Below are positions 23,564 through 34,815 of a stretch of 64,000 bases of DNA, piece after piece. This DNA comes from Zelopaecilomyces penicillatus (taxonomy: Eukaryota; Ascomycota; Sordariomycetes; Hypocreales; Pseudodiploosporaceae): positions 632,501 to 696,500 of the forward strand of contig VCCP01000006.1 of NCBI GenBank assembly GCA_005765155.1, read 5' to 3'. The notes under the pieces were generated by a model that made no database searches, had not been told where the DNA came from, and saw only the letters and a program-made list of their open reading frames with translations. The position numbers were made by a program, and so were the translations under genes. Positions within the stretch are counted from its first letter, which is position 1. Each line of letters opens with the position of its first letter.

Positions 23564-24856
23564 TCATGTCTTCCATTTGATGTCGTCGAAAGAGACGATT
23601 GCGCCAGTGTAGGTGAGAGTTTCGTCCTTCTTTGAAACCTTATCCGTTTGTTCCAGGCTGAAGCCCGCCATATCCAAGATGGCAGACCTAACACCTCCCA
23701 TGCCACCACCATTACCAAGTTTGGGTATCTTGTCCATGCCTGCCGACGTAATATGCACCTCTGGAGTCCATCCAGAGCCTTCTTTCCACTCACCCCCCAC
23801 CGCTCTCTCCATCTTTTTAAGGTCATCTCGCACAGCCTTCGCCATGCTGCTACACACTGTCTCCCATGAGCTTCCACTCTTGTCTGCCTTTGTCAGTACC
23901 AGCAGTGTACGGGTGTTGGACTCAGCCAGGGACCTAATGATCCATCGATCCTGATCCATGAGCTTCTTGTCAGAGGAGAGCAGCACGACGGCGCCGCGAA
24001 GCATGTTCCTCGCGCCAATGTACTTGACAATGGCGTCGCCCCAGCCGGCGCGGCTTTTGTAGCCGTAGCCGGGTGTATCTACGACGACCAAGCTGTGCTG
24101 TGGTGGAGCGTCGCCCTTACGGACGAGGGATCTTGGAATCTTGGGTAGGGGGCCAACACCGTAGGCGTTGAGAAGTGTAGTCATTCCCGGGCGGGAGCTC
24201 ACGCGGGCAACGCCAGGCCGGCCAAGTAGGGCGTTGAGAAAGGAGGATTTTCCTACATTGGAGGCGCCCAGGACGACAATCTCAGGGATGTGGTCGTTGC
24301 GGGCGTGGTGACGGAGCGCCTCTGCTGAGTAGAGAAACTTGCAGCCCTGCTGCTCGAAGAACTTGCCTGCGGCGACCATCTGCTGGTGCTCGGCGCGGGT
24401 AGCCTTGTAGCTGAGAGAATCATCGTGACCCATGCGGATGAGCTCGCTGATGAAGAGAGTTTGCTTGAAGGCTTTGAGGCCAGGGGGAGCAGCGCGTGCA
24501 CGATATTTGGGGGCTGCTGTTGACGCAACCGGTGAGGCAGTGGGGGCTGCCACGGCCTCATTCTCAGCATTTTGAGATGATGCGGATTGAGGACTGGCGA
24601 GAGTAGAGGTGGTTGAGGGAGATTGGCGACTGGAGCTTAGCCGGTCCTCTGGGACAGGCTCCTCTGGTGAAGCATCTTGTCTATCACGCAGGAGGGTGCG
24701 AGATCTCAGACTGCTCGGCCGCGGAGCTCTGGGCGAGCGCGGCGTTGATGTACTAAAGGCTGCGGCATTGGTTTTTAGATAGAGGAATTGGGAGAGGCAT
24801 GAAGAGCATGAAGAGAGGCCACGGCCCTGTGATGCGCGTAGTCCTGATGGCAACAT
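23564..24856 (-). CDS. MRX8: Mitochondrial EngB/YihA-type GTPase
   Basis: A single exon of 430 residues. The first 45 residues are rich in Ser/Arg and low in acidic residues (ending AAAFSTSTPRSPRAPR), typical of a mitochondrial presequence. The GTPase domain starts near residue 190. It has G1 GASNVGKSS, a G2 threonine in RPGMTTLLNAYGVG, G3 DTPGYG in VVVDTPGYGYKSRAGWG, G4 LTKAD and a G5-like ITSAG. This is the signature of the TrmE-Era-EngA-EngB superfamily, EngB branch. Bacterial EngB acts in large-subunit ribosome assembly; the yeast mitochondrial relative is YDR336W/Mrx8, so a mitoribosome role is inferred. A low-complexity Ser/Pro/Ala segment lies between the presequence and the GTPase core. 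Confidence 0.9.
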   Translation of the reverse strand: MLPSGLRASQGRGLSSCSSCLSQFLYLKTNAAAFSTSTPRSPRAPRPSSLRSRTLLRDRQDASPEEPVPEDRLSSSRQSPSTTSTLASPQSASSQNAENEAVAAPTASPVASTAAPKYRARAAPPGLKAFKQTLFISELIRMGHDDSLSYKATRAEHQQMVAAGKFFEQQGCKFLYSAEALRHHARNDHIPEIVVLGASNVGKSSFLNALLGRPGVARVSSRPGMTTLLNAYGVGPLPKIPRSLVRKGDAPPQHSLVVVDTPGYGYKSRAGWGDAIVKYIGARNMLRGAVVLLSSDKKLMDQDRWIIRSLAESNTRTLLVLTKADKSGSSWETVCSSMAKAVRDDLKKMERAVGGEWKEGSGWTPEVHITSAGMDKIPKLGNGGGMGGVRSAILDMAGFSLEQTDKVSKKDETLTYTGAIVSFDDIKWKT

Positions 24857-26597
24857 GCTATTGTGAGAGTTTCATGTCTTGACTTTTATTTTTTCAAGTG
24901 GCCCGGTGTGTTTAGACGCTTCAAGTGCCCAGGCCGGAGTGGGATTGCTTGGTGGGCTCTGTGTTGGTGCTGGTTATAGGCTGCATGTAGCTGTAGCTTC
25001 GATATCAGCCGCCTAAAGGTGCGCTGTAGGAACACAAACCAACAGATGCATTGATGAGTGTAGGTAGACCCTAACCCTACTAACCTCCAGAACAGGATGG
25101 GAGCCAAAAGGCAAAAGAAATAAATTTTTGATATTGCTGAGATGATTTTACCTAATACTTTACTTGGGACGGACTGTCTGTTGATAAAGCGTGATTGAGG
25201 ACGATGACGGCCGCAGGTAGATGAGACAAGCTGGGCTACCCTGGGTGTATCGTTGAGCGGCAACTAGACACTATATATGACTATATCCTATGCAACTTCA
25301 TGTCAATCAAGTTTTCTCACAAGACAGGCGGCCACTAGTCTGGATTGAAGCCAAGCATAATTTTACCCAAAAGAGAAAAACTAGTGTTTATGAATAAGAA
25401 GAAGAAGAAGGTAAGATTTACAAAAGGGGAGACTGGGACATGGACGAAGGAGCTGGTGTACAGACGAAAAAAGAAACTACGTGAGATCAATTCAGAGTAC
25501 TGGACTATTCGTGTAGCGTACTTATGCACAGTGAGATCAACAGTTTAGGGAAGATAGAGCAGGAGAGGCGGAGAGGAGGCTCCAGAGAGCAGAGCTGATG
25601 GCATGATAATACATGATGGATATTGGAGACGATGGATGAAAAATAGAATGTATAAGAGAAACCACTGGGGCACTTGGTTGTGAGGAGTTGAGTATAGAAT
25701 CGAATATCGAGTTGAAGGGATGGAGGGTTGTTCACAAGCTGCTTTCATATCATTGAAGGCCGTCATGAGAATAGTCAGCCAATCTACAACGTAGTAGTAA
25801 TATGGACCATGTGAGCCATCATCCGCGCTCGCATCGAATCCACAATGATAAGTTGCTAGGCACTTGGTAAGGCGAAGGGAGACAAGAAAGCGTTGGTGTA
25901 CGAATAATCGAGACATGGTATTATTTTCAATGCAAAGCAGACGGGTGTATCGGTCATAATATTCAAGCCAGGAAATGAATGTGTGAGTAGAGGAATTAGA
26001 CGAAGACAGTGAGACCAACTTGCGCTCGAGCTGACTCGTCTTTCATTTCTTGTTTGAAGTCCATTTGAAGGTCTGACAATATCATTTTAGGCTGCATGTT
26101 AACGAGAGTAAGAGATGGAACAGAGGACGATGGATGATTTGTATGTCAAACGGATAGTTGTTCGGTTAGCAGCACATTGTACCAAAAACGGCAATGTGGC
26201 TGGGGCGGCTCTATAGTGTGGCGGGGAACCCCATCGGAAAAAAATGCCCCTCACTCAATCATGGAATACCTATGACCCCACGGTGTGGCATCCAGCAAAA
26301 ACTATCACCATATTATTACTGTGACTTCTATGATATCGGCTGGTGGATAAAAAGGAAAAGGAAAAGAAGAGGAAATTTTATTGAAAAGGTTTCATGTCAG
26401 CCACCGGAAACTCTTTACCTGCCATGTTAATGAGTTGAGTCTCAGCCTCGGCTCTAGGAAAAATAAAGAAAAGCGCAAAAGAGTAAGAACAGCTGGATAA
26501 CGCCAGACCGGCGATCCTCACATCACAAGATATCAGTCAATTACGCCGTACCACCTCGTCGTAATTTCACACACACACACACACAATACACACCATC
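24857..26597. other. Intergenic region upstream of EngB and AlkB-like genes
   Basis: A divergent interval of 1.7 kb. I see no coding frame with a family signature. Small features are a two-copy CCCTAA motif at 25069-25079 (too short to call telomeric), a GAA-repeat near 25399-25411, and a CA dinucleotide run ending just before the AlkB-like start. It probably holds both promoters; an unrecognised short gene or ncRNA is possible. Confidence 0.45.
26568..26585. repeat. CA dinucleotide repeat in a 5' leader
   Basis: About nine CA units lie in the leader of the AlkB-like gene, ending 12 bases before its ATG. CA-rich leaders are common directly before fungal start codons. Confidence 0.8.
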
Positions 26598-27751
26598 ATG
26601 ACCGTCAGCGTCGTAGATCTCGACGCGCACGAACAGCCGTCAGAGGAGATGAAGGCTGAGTGGAAAGCCTTTTCACGCCTCGACCACTCCGTCCTCCTCA
26701 ACGACACGCGCCTCGACGACCCCCGACTACCGCTGGACCAAAACGGTTTTTGCCAAACGGGTGTTATTCCACGATCCCAGATGGCTGCTGCCTTTGCGGC
26801 GCTGCATCCGGGTTGTGAGAGCGAGGCGCAGGATGATGTGCCGATTCTGTACCACCCTTTGCTTCCTGGTGAGTTTTACTCTGTCCCCTTATATATATAT
26901 ATATGTAGACAAGTGAAAATATTGACTCACATTTCCTCATGATAGGACTCTTGGTAATGCCATCTCTCGTCCCTCCAGCCGTGCAGACACTCTTGCTGGA
27001 CAAAATGCTCCACCGAGACCTCAGCAACCCAACTCACCAGACCAACATCCATCTCCACTACGACCTCCCCTACCCCCAAGGCTCAACCGTCGACGAACGG
27101 TCCTTCTTCTCCCACTCCCCTGAATCCACAGCCCCCTTCACACCCAAAGACCCAACCGTCCATAATACCCTCTCTGTCCGACAAGTCATGCAGCGCCGTC
27201 TTCACTGGGTCACCCTCGGTGGACAGTATGACTGGACGAATCGCGTCTACCCTGAAGAACAACCTCCGCAGTTTCCCCCGGATATCTCGCAGTTTCTTAT
27301 GACCTTGTTTCCGGAGACACAAGCGCAGGCGGCTATTGTCAACTTTTACAGTCCGGGGGATACTATGATGATGCACCGGGATGTGAGTGAGGAGACGGAT
27401 AAGGGGCTGGTTAGTCTTAGCTTTGGGTGTGAGGGTCTCTTTATGATTGCCCCTAGCGGCGGCGGTGATGGTGATGATGCTAAGAAGGACGAGGTCCCTT
27501 CTTCAATGGATGACAGCGCGACAGCCGATGGCGGTAAGAAAAAGTACCTCCTGCTGAGATTGCGCTCTGGCGACGCCATCTACATGACACAGGCATCTAG
27601 ATATGCATGGCACGGCGTACCAAAGGTGCTTAAAGGAACCTGTCCGAGCTACCTAGAGAACTGGCCAGCCAAGGATGGTAAATTTGAAGAGTGGCAGGGA
27701 TGGATGCAGAATAAGAGGATTAACCTAAATGTGAGGCAAATGAGAGATTGA
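26598..27751 (+). CDS. AlkB-like 2OG-Fe(II) dioxygenase (ALKBH1-type)
   Basis: Two exons, 26598-26868 and 26946-27751, around a 77-base GT-AG intron that includes a TA repeat, giving 358 residues. The double-stranded beta-helix iron site is complete: H234-x-D236 in MMMHRDVSEE and H313 in YAWHGVPK. The 2-oxoglutarate-binding arginines follow the family spacing (R348-x5-R354 in RINLNVRQ). The upstream part includes LGGQYDWTNRVYP and NFYSPGDTMMMH, typical of the AlkB/ALKBH1 group, which demethylates nucleic-acid bases (DNA and, in ALKBH1, tRNA). The exact substrate cannot be read from sequence. A hydrophilic Gly/Asp/Lys loop (SGGGDGDDAKKDE) interrupts the barrel between FMIAPS and the KKKYLLLRLRSGDAI strand, as in other fungal members. 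The start ATG follows a CA repeat in ATCATGA context. Confidence 0.92.
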
Positions 27752-28055
27752 GCAATCATACAACACACTTTGATACCCATAACCAGTGTATACAAACACC
27801 ATGGGACGGCACTATGTCTGATGGCTAGGACTCCAAAAAAAAAGGGGGGGGGGGGGTGAAAACGTTTCGATAACCTCTCTACTAAATCATATCCAACCAG
27901 CTCATCACCACATCTACAATTACCATAACAGTCCATATACGGAAGATCGCTGCGAATGCCATCGATTGCCTTCCTGATTCCTCAGATCAAAATCCGGGTC
28001 TAAAATGTTCCTCTAATGTTACAGATGAGAAACTATCGCTTAATGCCCGCTCCTC
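27752..28055. other. Short convergent intergenic region with A9-G13 tract
   Basis: This 304-base interval separates the 3' ends of the AlkB-like gene (plus) and the HECT gene (minus). It contains nine A followed by thirteen G at 27835-27856, a slippage-prone homopolymer junction. No gene is seen. Confidence 0.6.
27835..27856. repeat. Homopolymer junction A9-G13
   Basis: Nine adenines are followed directly by thirteen guanines on the plus strand. It is non-coding, and its length may be affected by sequencing or replication slippage. Confidence 0.85.
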
Positions 28056-31000
28056 TCATGCAAAGCCAAATCCTTGCGCATTTTCCAGAGCCATGATTAC
28101 TCGCTCCTTCAGAACTTCCTTGTCCCTATACTCCGGTAATAATAATGTCCCATAACACGTGTACGCCGTGGGCAGGTGGCCCCCTTCTCCTTCTTCCTCT
28201 CCGTTTCTTTGCACAACAAACTGAAGGTTCCGCATCCCTCCTACTGGAACTCGATCAGATGCTGTGACGAATTCGAGCAACTTGCGCTTCATTCGGTCGT
28301 CGAAGCGCTTCACAATGGACCAAAAGTCCTTGACAGTACGGTGGGATGCATCCCACCCCACATACCGCGTGTATCGCCGGAGCTCCGATATATCAATCTC
28401 CTGCACTCCCTCAACAATGGATTGCAGAATAGGTGAGTTCAGTAGCATTGTCGACTGTGGTGCAAGGCACGAGAAAAAGCCACGCTTAAAGGCTTCGTAC
28501 TGGGGGCGGATCGACACATCCGTCAAATAGCGAATGTAGTCCACCACATACTGATCCCGGTTGTCGTTAGTCACAAGAGGTGCTTCCTCACCATCCATTG
28601 TATCTGCGTCAATGGGCAGATCAACCTTGTGCGTGGCTTCATTCAGCCCTTGAGGCCACGTTTGACGGCCCTCGCCCATGCGCCGGGTGACATTGCCTCC
28701 AATGCCCGGAACTGAGAACTCGTAGGTGCGGGCAAAAATATCCTCAACTAGTCCATCCTTCTCGTTCCATTCCAGCAATGTGATGAGCCCATTGGCAAGT
28801 TCGGGCCAGCCATCCGCAATGTGGTAAAGCTCTTCAACCCGCTCCCCCATAAGTTTGCGGTAAAGCGCCCTAGGAAATGTGATTGGAAGGGTCAAGCCGT
28901 TGTACACAGCTAGTGACACCAACAGGCCGGCCAACTCGAATTTCCAAACCTCCACGATAGAGCCTGGGACGAACCATGCCATACGAGTTCTTTCGTCAAC
29001 CGTAAACGCTCCGTACTTGGGGTCTAGGAATTCGCTTACAGCCATTCGAAAGAATTCTTGCTGTACGCCACCAGAGTCAAATCCCTCCTCTCCACGATCT
29101 TCTCCTAAATGCACTTTCAGAGGGCGCCCTAATTCTCGGAATTGCCGCCTCCAGAGCTGGTCGAACGCATCTCTGAGGACATTGTCTCTGCTGATCTCAA
29201 GAACCAGATACTTTGAGGAAGCCGTTTTTAAAAGATCCTGGAGGACAGCCTTGTGGTGCGGGTTCGTAATTAAGCTCCCAGGGTCAACGATAGCGTTCAT
29301 TCGAGTCTTAAGGGAGCTGGATTCCTCAAACGTTCTACTCATCATCGAAAAATTCAAGGATCGGAAAAAGGTTACAAGAGATTCCGGACTGAAGAGATAC
29401 GGGTAGCTCAGGATATGACCTTTCGCCCTTGTGAGTCTAGACTCATGCCATGATACTGGCATTTCCATGGCATCAAGACGCTCGGAAAAATAGTCGACGC
29501 GGAATTGAATATCCCCCAGAAGAAGTATATTTCTATTTTTATCTGTTCCCGGTTAGCGATCTGCATGGATGATGGATGCATGGAAAATGAAGTAGAGATA
29601 GAGAATACACTTACACATGGTCTCAATGAGAGATAACGCCCCATGAAAAAGGCTGTTCATTTCAAATTCAGGTTTCCCATCCCATTCGTTTAGTAATACT
29701 GCCCGAGCCCAGTCCAACAACAGAGTTGGAACCCGTGTTTCATGAAGCAGCTGCTCTGGCGCTGAAAACTGAAGAATTCGAATAGGCTCAGAGCCCAGTA
29801 GATCAAGCTGATTTAGCAGGGGCTCCAAAACATCATGCCGAGAGTCCTTTATTCTCAACCTGTATGGTATCTCCTCTGAAAAGTGACGACGCATGGCAAT
29901 GCCGCGAAAAAGACGCCGAGCAAGTCGCATAGCGAAATCATTCGAAAATACATCGTCATACTCCAGACAGGTGGAGTACGGTTGTCTCGCTGATGCACCG
30001 TTGCCGCCCAACACCAAGCCATTCGCACGTATACGTGACATGTCGTACAGAGTTTTGGAGTCGGAAACGAAAGGAGCGGCTGCTACTAATGCGTGCAAGC
30101 AAACAGATAGTAGAGCGCCCGCTTCAAAGTTAGACAGCGGTTTTCGACCTCCCCATCGCGAGCTTCGCGCTGAAGATTGCAATGCCTTAATTGGAGGTAT
30201 GAACAGGCTTTCAGCTGCTAGCCAAAGGCTGTGGAGGACTAGACGGGGTGTAACCCTGGTCATGCGAAGCATGCAATACCACATAGTCTGGGAATCATAG
30301 AGATCCCCGTCCTGTGTGAAAGATCGGATTAGTGCATGGGGATCACTGAAGACACTGAATATGGTCTGCTCGTTAAACGCCTTCCACTGGCTGGCTGAGG
30401 CGGGGTGTAGGGCTGACTTCCTCCTTGCCAATCTGTCTTGTCGGTTTTGGGGTTTCGGATAAGATGCATGGGCTTCGAGGGGCCCAAAGAAATCTGCTTC
30501 GCAAGTGTTGTCTTCATGAAATATATCACACATAAAATCCACAAGCTCAACATTGAACTGCGATAGAGACTGGGGTAAGGGAAAATCGGCCGGAGCAAGA
30601 GTCATCTCAGATGGTGCTGATATTTTCCTTGGTTCAGACTCTGCTTCCACCGTTTCTGAGACTGTATCTTGGGTGGCTTTATCAGGAGAGTGTAGGTTCT
30701 CTTCAACCTCATCATCTGACAGTCCAACATTGATTTGTTGCGTAGCGAGGGGGCTTGGAGGGAATACATTCTCGAAAAACACAGGTTTGGAAGGGATCTC
30801 GGGAATGCCTCTTGAGATTCTGGCTGCGCGTGATAGCTTCTCGGAGTAATACCCGTTGAGGGCCAGAGGCTTTGACCCTTGTTTGGTATCTTCAGTTGGA
30901 TTTGGACCAGATATGGGATCGTGAGGTTGCTTCTTAGGCTTTGATGTAGAAGTGCGAACGGTGGTTTTGGCATTACGTTTAGCTTTGGTTTCCTTCGTTG

Positions 31001-32136
31001 GTGACGTTGCTTCGGCTAATGCAGACTGCTGCAGCTCCTCGGCTGGGGCCTTGGAGGTCACATTACCCGCATCGATTCTTGCTGATGTCGTTGGGTTATC
31101 TGTGGTAGTTTTCTGTGCTAATGGGCTGGCGTCCAGAGATGAATCCAGGTCAGCCTTTTCGTCAGTAGATTTACTCTGAACTGACGAGTCGTGACTAATA
31201 CCAAGCTCAGAAATCTTCTCAGACATTGCCTCCATTCCTTGAGGAGTCAACCACTCCAGCATCTTGAAGGCAACTGTTCCAAACGTAGCTACGGCGAACG
31301 ATCTATAATCCTTGGCAACATGTTTCTCAGACACACAGACATTGGCAGGCACACGAGAGGGCGTAACTGGTGCAGCTTGTGTATCATTCCCAACATGATG
31401 CGCATGAGGACTATCACTTGGGCTACCTGAGAATGACAAGCGAGGCTTTCTCAATGGCGTCGAATGAGTCGACTTGACATCAAAGCCCGGCATACTTTTG
31501 CGGGGAAGAGATGAGGGCCCCTGAGGTTCTGTTGCTCGGCTTTCCGAATGGGACGAAGGAGGTGATCGAGTGGAGAAGATGAGACTGTTGACGGCCGGAG
31601 GAACCTGCCTGGGTTGGCCCAGGTTTGGGCAAAGACTATCTTCTGGTTTATCCTGGCTCGCAAGATAGACAGCAAGTGTCCTTGCGCTTGTTGGGTTGTA
31701 TCTTCGAATCGGAGCCTTGCCAGCAAGGCGCTTTCGGCACGTAAAGCAAGTCGCTGTTGTACATTTCGATACACCGCAGCCGTCGCGCAACTGGAAAACA
31801 AATCTTGAAAGGCACTCATATTAGTAACAAGCTTTCCAGGTTTGAAGGAAAAGGCGAGAAAAGCGCATACTTGTCTACAAGGAGCTGAAACCCATGACGA
31901 CGGCTTGCTCGATGGATGGCATAGACGCGACGAGGACTCTCTATGTCCTGAACGTACTGCTTCAACTCAGGTGGCGCATCGGGAGGAAGACGAATTAAGG
32001 GTGCCGCTTGCCAAAGACCAGCCAGTAGACTCTGGTCGTCCTTCAACTCGGGAGCGCTCCGAGCATGGTGATCGCGTGTCCTATGGGATTCTGAGCCGGT
32101 GACAGGCGAAGCCTGGTTATGCGCTGGCGCGCTCAT
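28056..32136 (-). CDS. HECT E3 ubiquitin ligase with N-terminal AZUL zinc finger (UBE3A/Hul4-like)
   Basis: Three exons on the minus strand: 32136-31871, 31803-29615 and 29542-28056, giving 1313 residues with all phases consistent. The N-terminal AZUL finger spans the first junction: DKFVFQLRDGCGVSKC, TATCFTCRKR, then LCPNLG, matching the cysteine layout of the UBE3A Zn finger. A long Ser/Pro/Thr-rich, probably disordered region (about residues 150-500) follows, then a helical part and the C-terminal HECT domain (about 940-1313). The HECT domain has LKVHLGEDRGEEGFDSGGVQQEFF, GLTLPITFPRALYRKL and the catalytic Cys1281 in TAYTCYGTLLLPEY, 32 residues from the end as in UBE3A. It transfers ubiquitin from E2 through a thioester on this Cys; substrates are unknown. 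It is divergent from REI1 across 970 bases. Both introns are short (67 and 72 bases). Confidence 0.93.
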
Positions 32137-33106
32137 GGCTAACAATAAGCCGATTCAAGAGGTTTCTCTGCTGCAACACATGCTGATGTAGAAACCCAGA
32201 CCTCTCGGGGAGAAGTAAGGCTGGAGATCGTTCAAAGGAAGGATGGCGAAGAGGCGTCTTTTGATGGAAGAGTTTGAGAGTCACAGTCGCCGACGGTTAG
32301 GTATGATGCAAGCTGATTACCTTACTGTTGCAAGGCTGACGACGGGAGGCCAAATGACTGCGCTGGGTCGGGACCCACTAGGAATGATAACTAATTAGCT
32401 GGGGATGCTAGCGATGGGCAGGGTGCTGTAGATAGAATACGGGCGGCCGTATCTGCATTGTGGCAGGTCAACTGTACTGCGGCGTTACTGTAGGAAGTAG
32501 ATTACTAGGTGCTGCTAATTTACACCTGCCTGCGCATAAAAATAGCCCCAACGGGAAACTGCTATTGCTCTGTTACTGCACTCAGGCATCAGTTGGAAGC
32601 CCCATGACTCTTGTGTTCAACTTCTACACCACTGTACGGAGTACTCCTTACAGGGTTAGGTAGATGGACTAACCTTGCCAAGTTGCCTCGCACCTCGCAG
32701 CAGATTTTGGTACTTGCCACATGTACACTAATTATGCATGGTTATCGCAATTGCCCGTGCATTCCGGCCCCTCTGATGAATAAACCCAGCCGAACTTTGT
32801 CGAACTTTGGCGCGCTGCAAGAGAAAAATGCAGGGCATTTGGACCTGCCCGACCCACCTAGCACACCCCGCTGTTACTCTATACGTCAGATGCTTTTCAC
32901 CCCGCCACCAAAAACTTCGTCGCCCGAATTATTAATAATTCTTCAATCAATCATCGCCAGTCGGAGTCACATCCTCTCGGCAGATTTCCTCCCTTCACTA
33001 TATAGACCCTCCAGCGTCCACATAGTTTAAAAGCATATCCTTTTACAGATCATCCGAAGCCCTACACGCTTTGCACTGGACTGGACTCTCACGTCGACCC
33101 TCCATC
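32137..33106. promoter_or_regulatory. Shared divergent upstream region of the HECT gene and REI1
   Basis: 970 bases lie between the two divergent start codons. No domain-bearing frame is present. The REI1 side (about 32870-33100) is C/T-rich, ending in CCATCATGG at the start codon. Both promoters must lie here; specific factor sites are not assigned. Confidence 0.5.
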
Positions 33107-34815
33107 ATGGCGAGCGCTCAACCCGCCGCGGGGTCCGCCGCCTCAGCAACACATCCATACACTTGCAACACTTGCCATATTGCCTACCGGAACATCGATC
33201 TGCAAAAGACTCACATGAAGAGCGACTGGCAGTAAGTACAGGAAAATATGGTCTTTTCCGCAGTTTTTTATTTCTTAAAGCGCTCTCGCTAACTTCGTCG
33301 CCCAGCCGATACAACCTCAAGCGTCGAGTTGCGTCGCTGCCCCCCATCACCGCCGAAGTGTTTGCCGAAAAGGTTCTCCAGGCCCGCGCCGAGACAACAG
33401 CGGAAGCGGACAAGGCGTACTTTGAACGCGCATGTGATGCCTGTACCAAGACATACTACAGTGAAAACGCATATCAAAACCATTTGCTGAGCCAGAAGCA
33501 CAAGCAAAACGAGTTGAATGCTGGCAAGCGCCAAGATGACGAGACAACTTCTGTTATGAGCTCTACCTTCTCTCTCGGGGAGCCTGCATCTGTCTCCAAG
33601 AAAGATGTCGATTCTGATGCTGAAGATGAATTCAACCAGGTTATTGAGGGCTTGCAGAAGGCTAGTGTCACTGAGCAACGGCCGTCACCGGTCAAGCGAC
33701 CGAGTAACCCTCATCATGCCACAGAGGATGAGAAAGATGATAGAGATTCACAGTCCGCAACACCAGTACAATCTTCCGCTGAGCCGGTGTGGACCTTGCA
33801 ATCATGTATTTTCTGTAACTACGTGTCCCCAACTTTGCCCTTAAATACGCACCACATGGAGCGCTTCCATGGCATGTTCATCCCTGAGAAAGCATACTTG
33901 GTCAACATGGAGGGCCTGATTCAATTTCTTCAACGCAAGGTGGCTGAGGACCATGAGTGCCTGGGATGTGGTAAAGTCAAAGGTTCTCTATTTGCTGTCC
34001 AGACACACATGCGGGACACGGGTCATTGCAAGATTCGGTTCGATACGGAGCAAGAGCAGCTGGCCATTGGCGACTACTACGATTTCCGAAGCACTTACTC
34101 GGATGGAGAAGATGACGACGAGTCCGACAGCGGTTTGCCTGAAGATGATGCCGGTGGTGCTAAACTCGGCGCTCGCCGCAAGCCCAAGTCCACTGGCCCC
34201 GATGGGAAGGAGCTTAAGAATGGCGAAGAAGCTGATGGCTGGGAAACTGATAGCTCTACATCGTCTTTGGATTCTGCTGAGCTGACAGCGGTGCCTGCGG
34301 AAGGCCACCATCATCAGTTTGAACGGTTAGAAAAACACCCCCATCATTCAACTCGCGACCCTCGACCTCACCATCAAGCCGATGGATGGCATTCTCGAGC
34401 CCACAAGCACACACATACCGCCTTCTATGACGACTATGAACTGCATTTGCCCACAGGAAAGTCTGTTGGACATCGTTCTCATAACAAATACTTCCGCCAG
34501 AATTTGGCCAACTACCCCACTGCTGAGGAGCGGGAGCAGCTGGCCATAACAAATTCACATTCGGAGCAGGACGGTGGCAATGGTGAAGATCAGGTGGCTG
34601 TTGCAAGGGGCCGGGGACGTGCTGGTCGTGAAATCGTGCCTCGTGGTGCTCTTGGAATGAGCGGTGTCACAGATGAGAAGAAGCGCTTGGCTCGCAAGGA
34701 CCAGGAACGTGGCCGAGATCTGGAGCAATTCCGAACAAAGAGAACCGACTACTCATACAGCACAAAGCTGAACAACCAAAAGACCTACTACTATCGTTAT
34801 GATGGTGGTGGTTAG
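33107..34815 (+). CDS. REI1: Cytoplasmic 60S biogenesis factor Rei1 (ZNF622 homologue)
   Basis: Two exons, 33107-33231 and 33306-34815, separated by a 74-base GT-AG intron, giving 544 residues. The first C2H2 finger crosses the intron: YTCNTCHIAYRN, then HMKSDWHRYNLKRRVASLPPI, the diagnostic start of Rei1/ZNF622. A second finger follows (ACDACTKTYYSENAYQNHLLSQKHK), and two more near CIFCNYVSPTLPLNTHHMERFHGMF and CLGCGKVKGSLFAVQTHMRDTGHCK. The C-terminal part has YELHLPTGKSVGHRS and YFRQNL, which in yeast Rei1 inserts into the ribosomal exit tunnel region. The protein acts with Jjj1 to recycle Arx1 from pre-60S particles. A histidine-rich insert (about residues 375-413) precedes the C-terminal domain. 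Acidic stretches (SDGEDDDESDS) separate the fingers. Confidence 0.95.

Noticed and set aside
25069..25079. Two CCCTAA telomere-like units
   Set aside because: Only two copies, expected by chance in a 64 kb window; no longer array nearby.
26194..26430. Short plus-strand frame before the AlkB-like gene
   Set aside because: 78 codons without a motif in promoter sequence.
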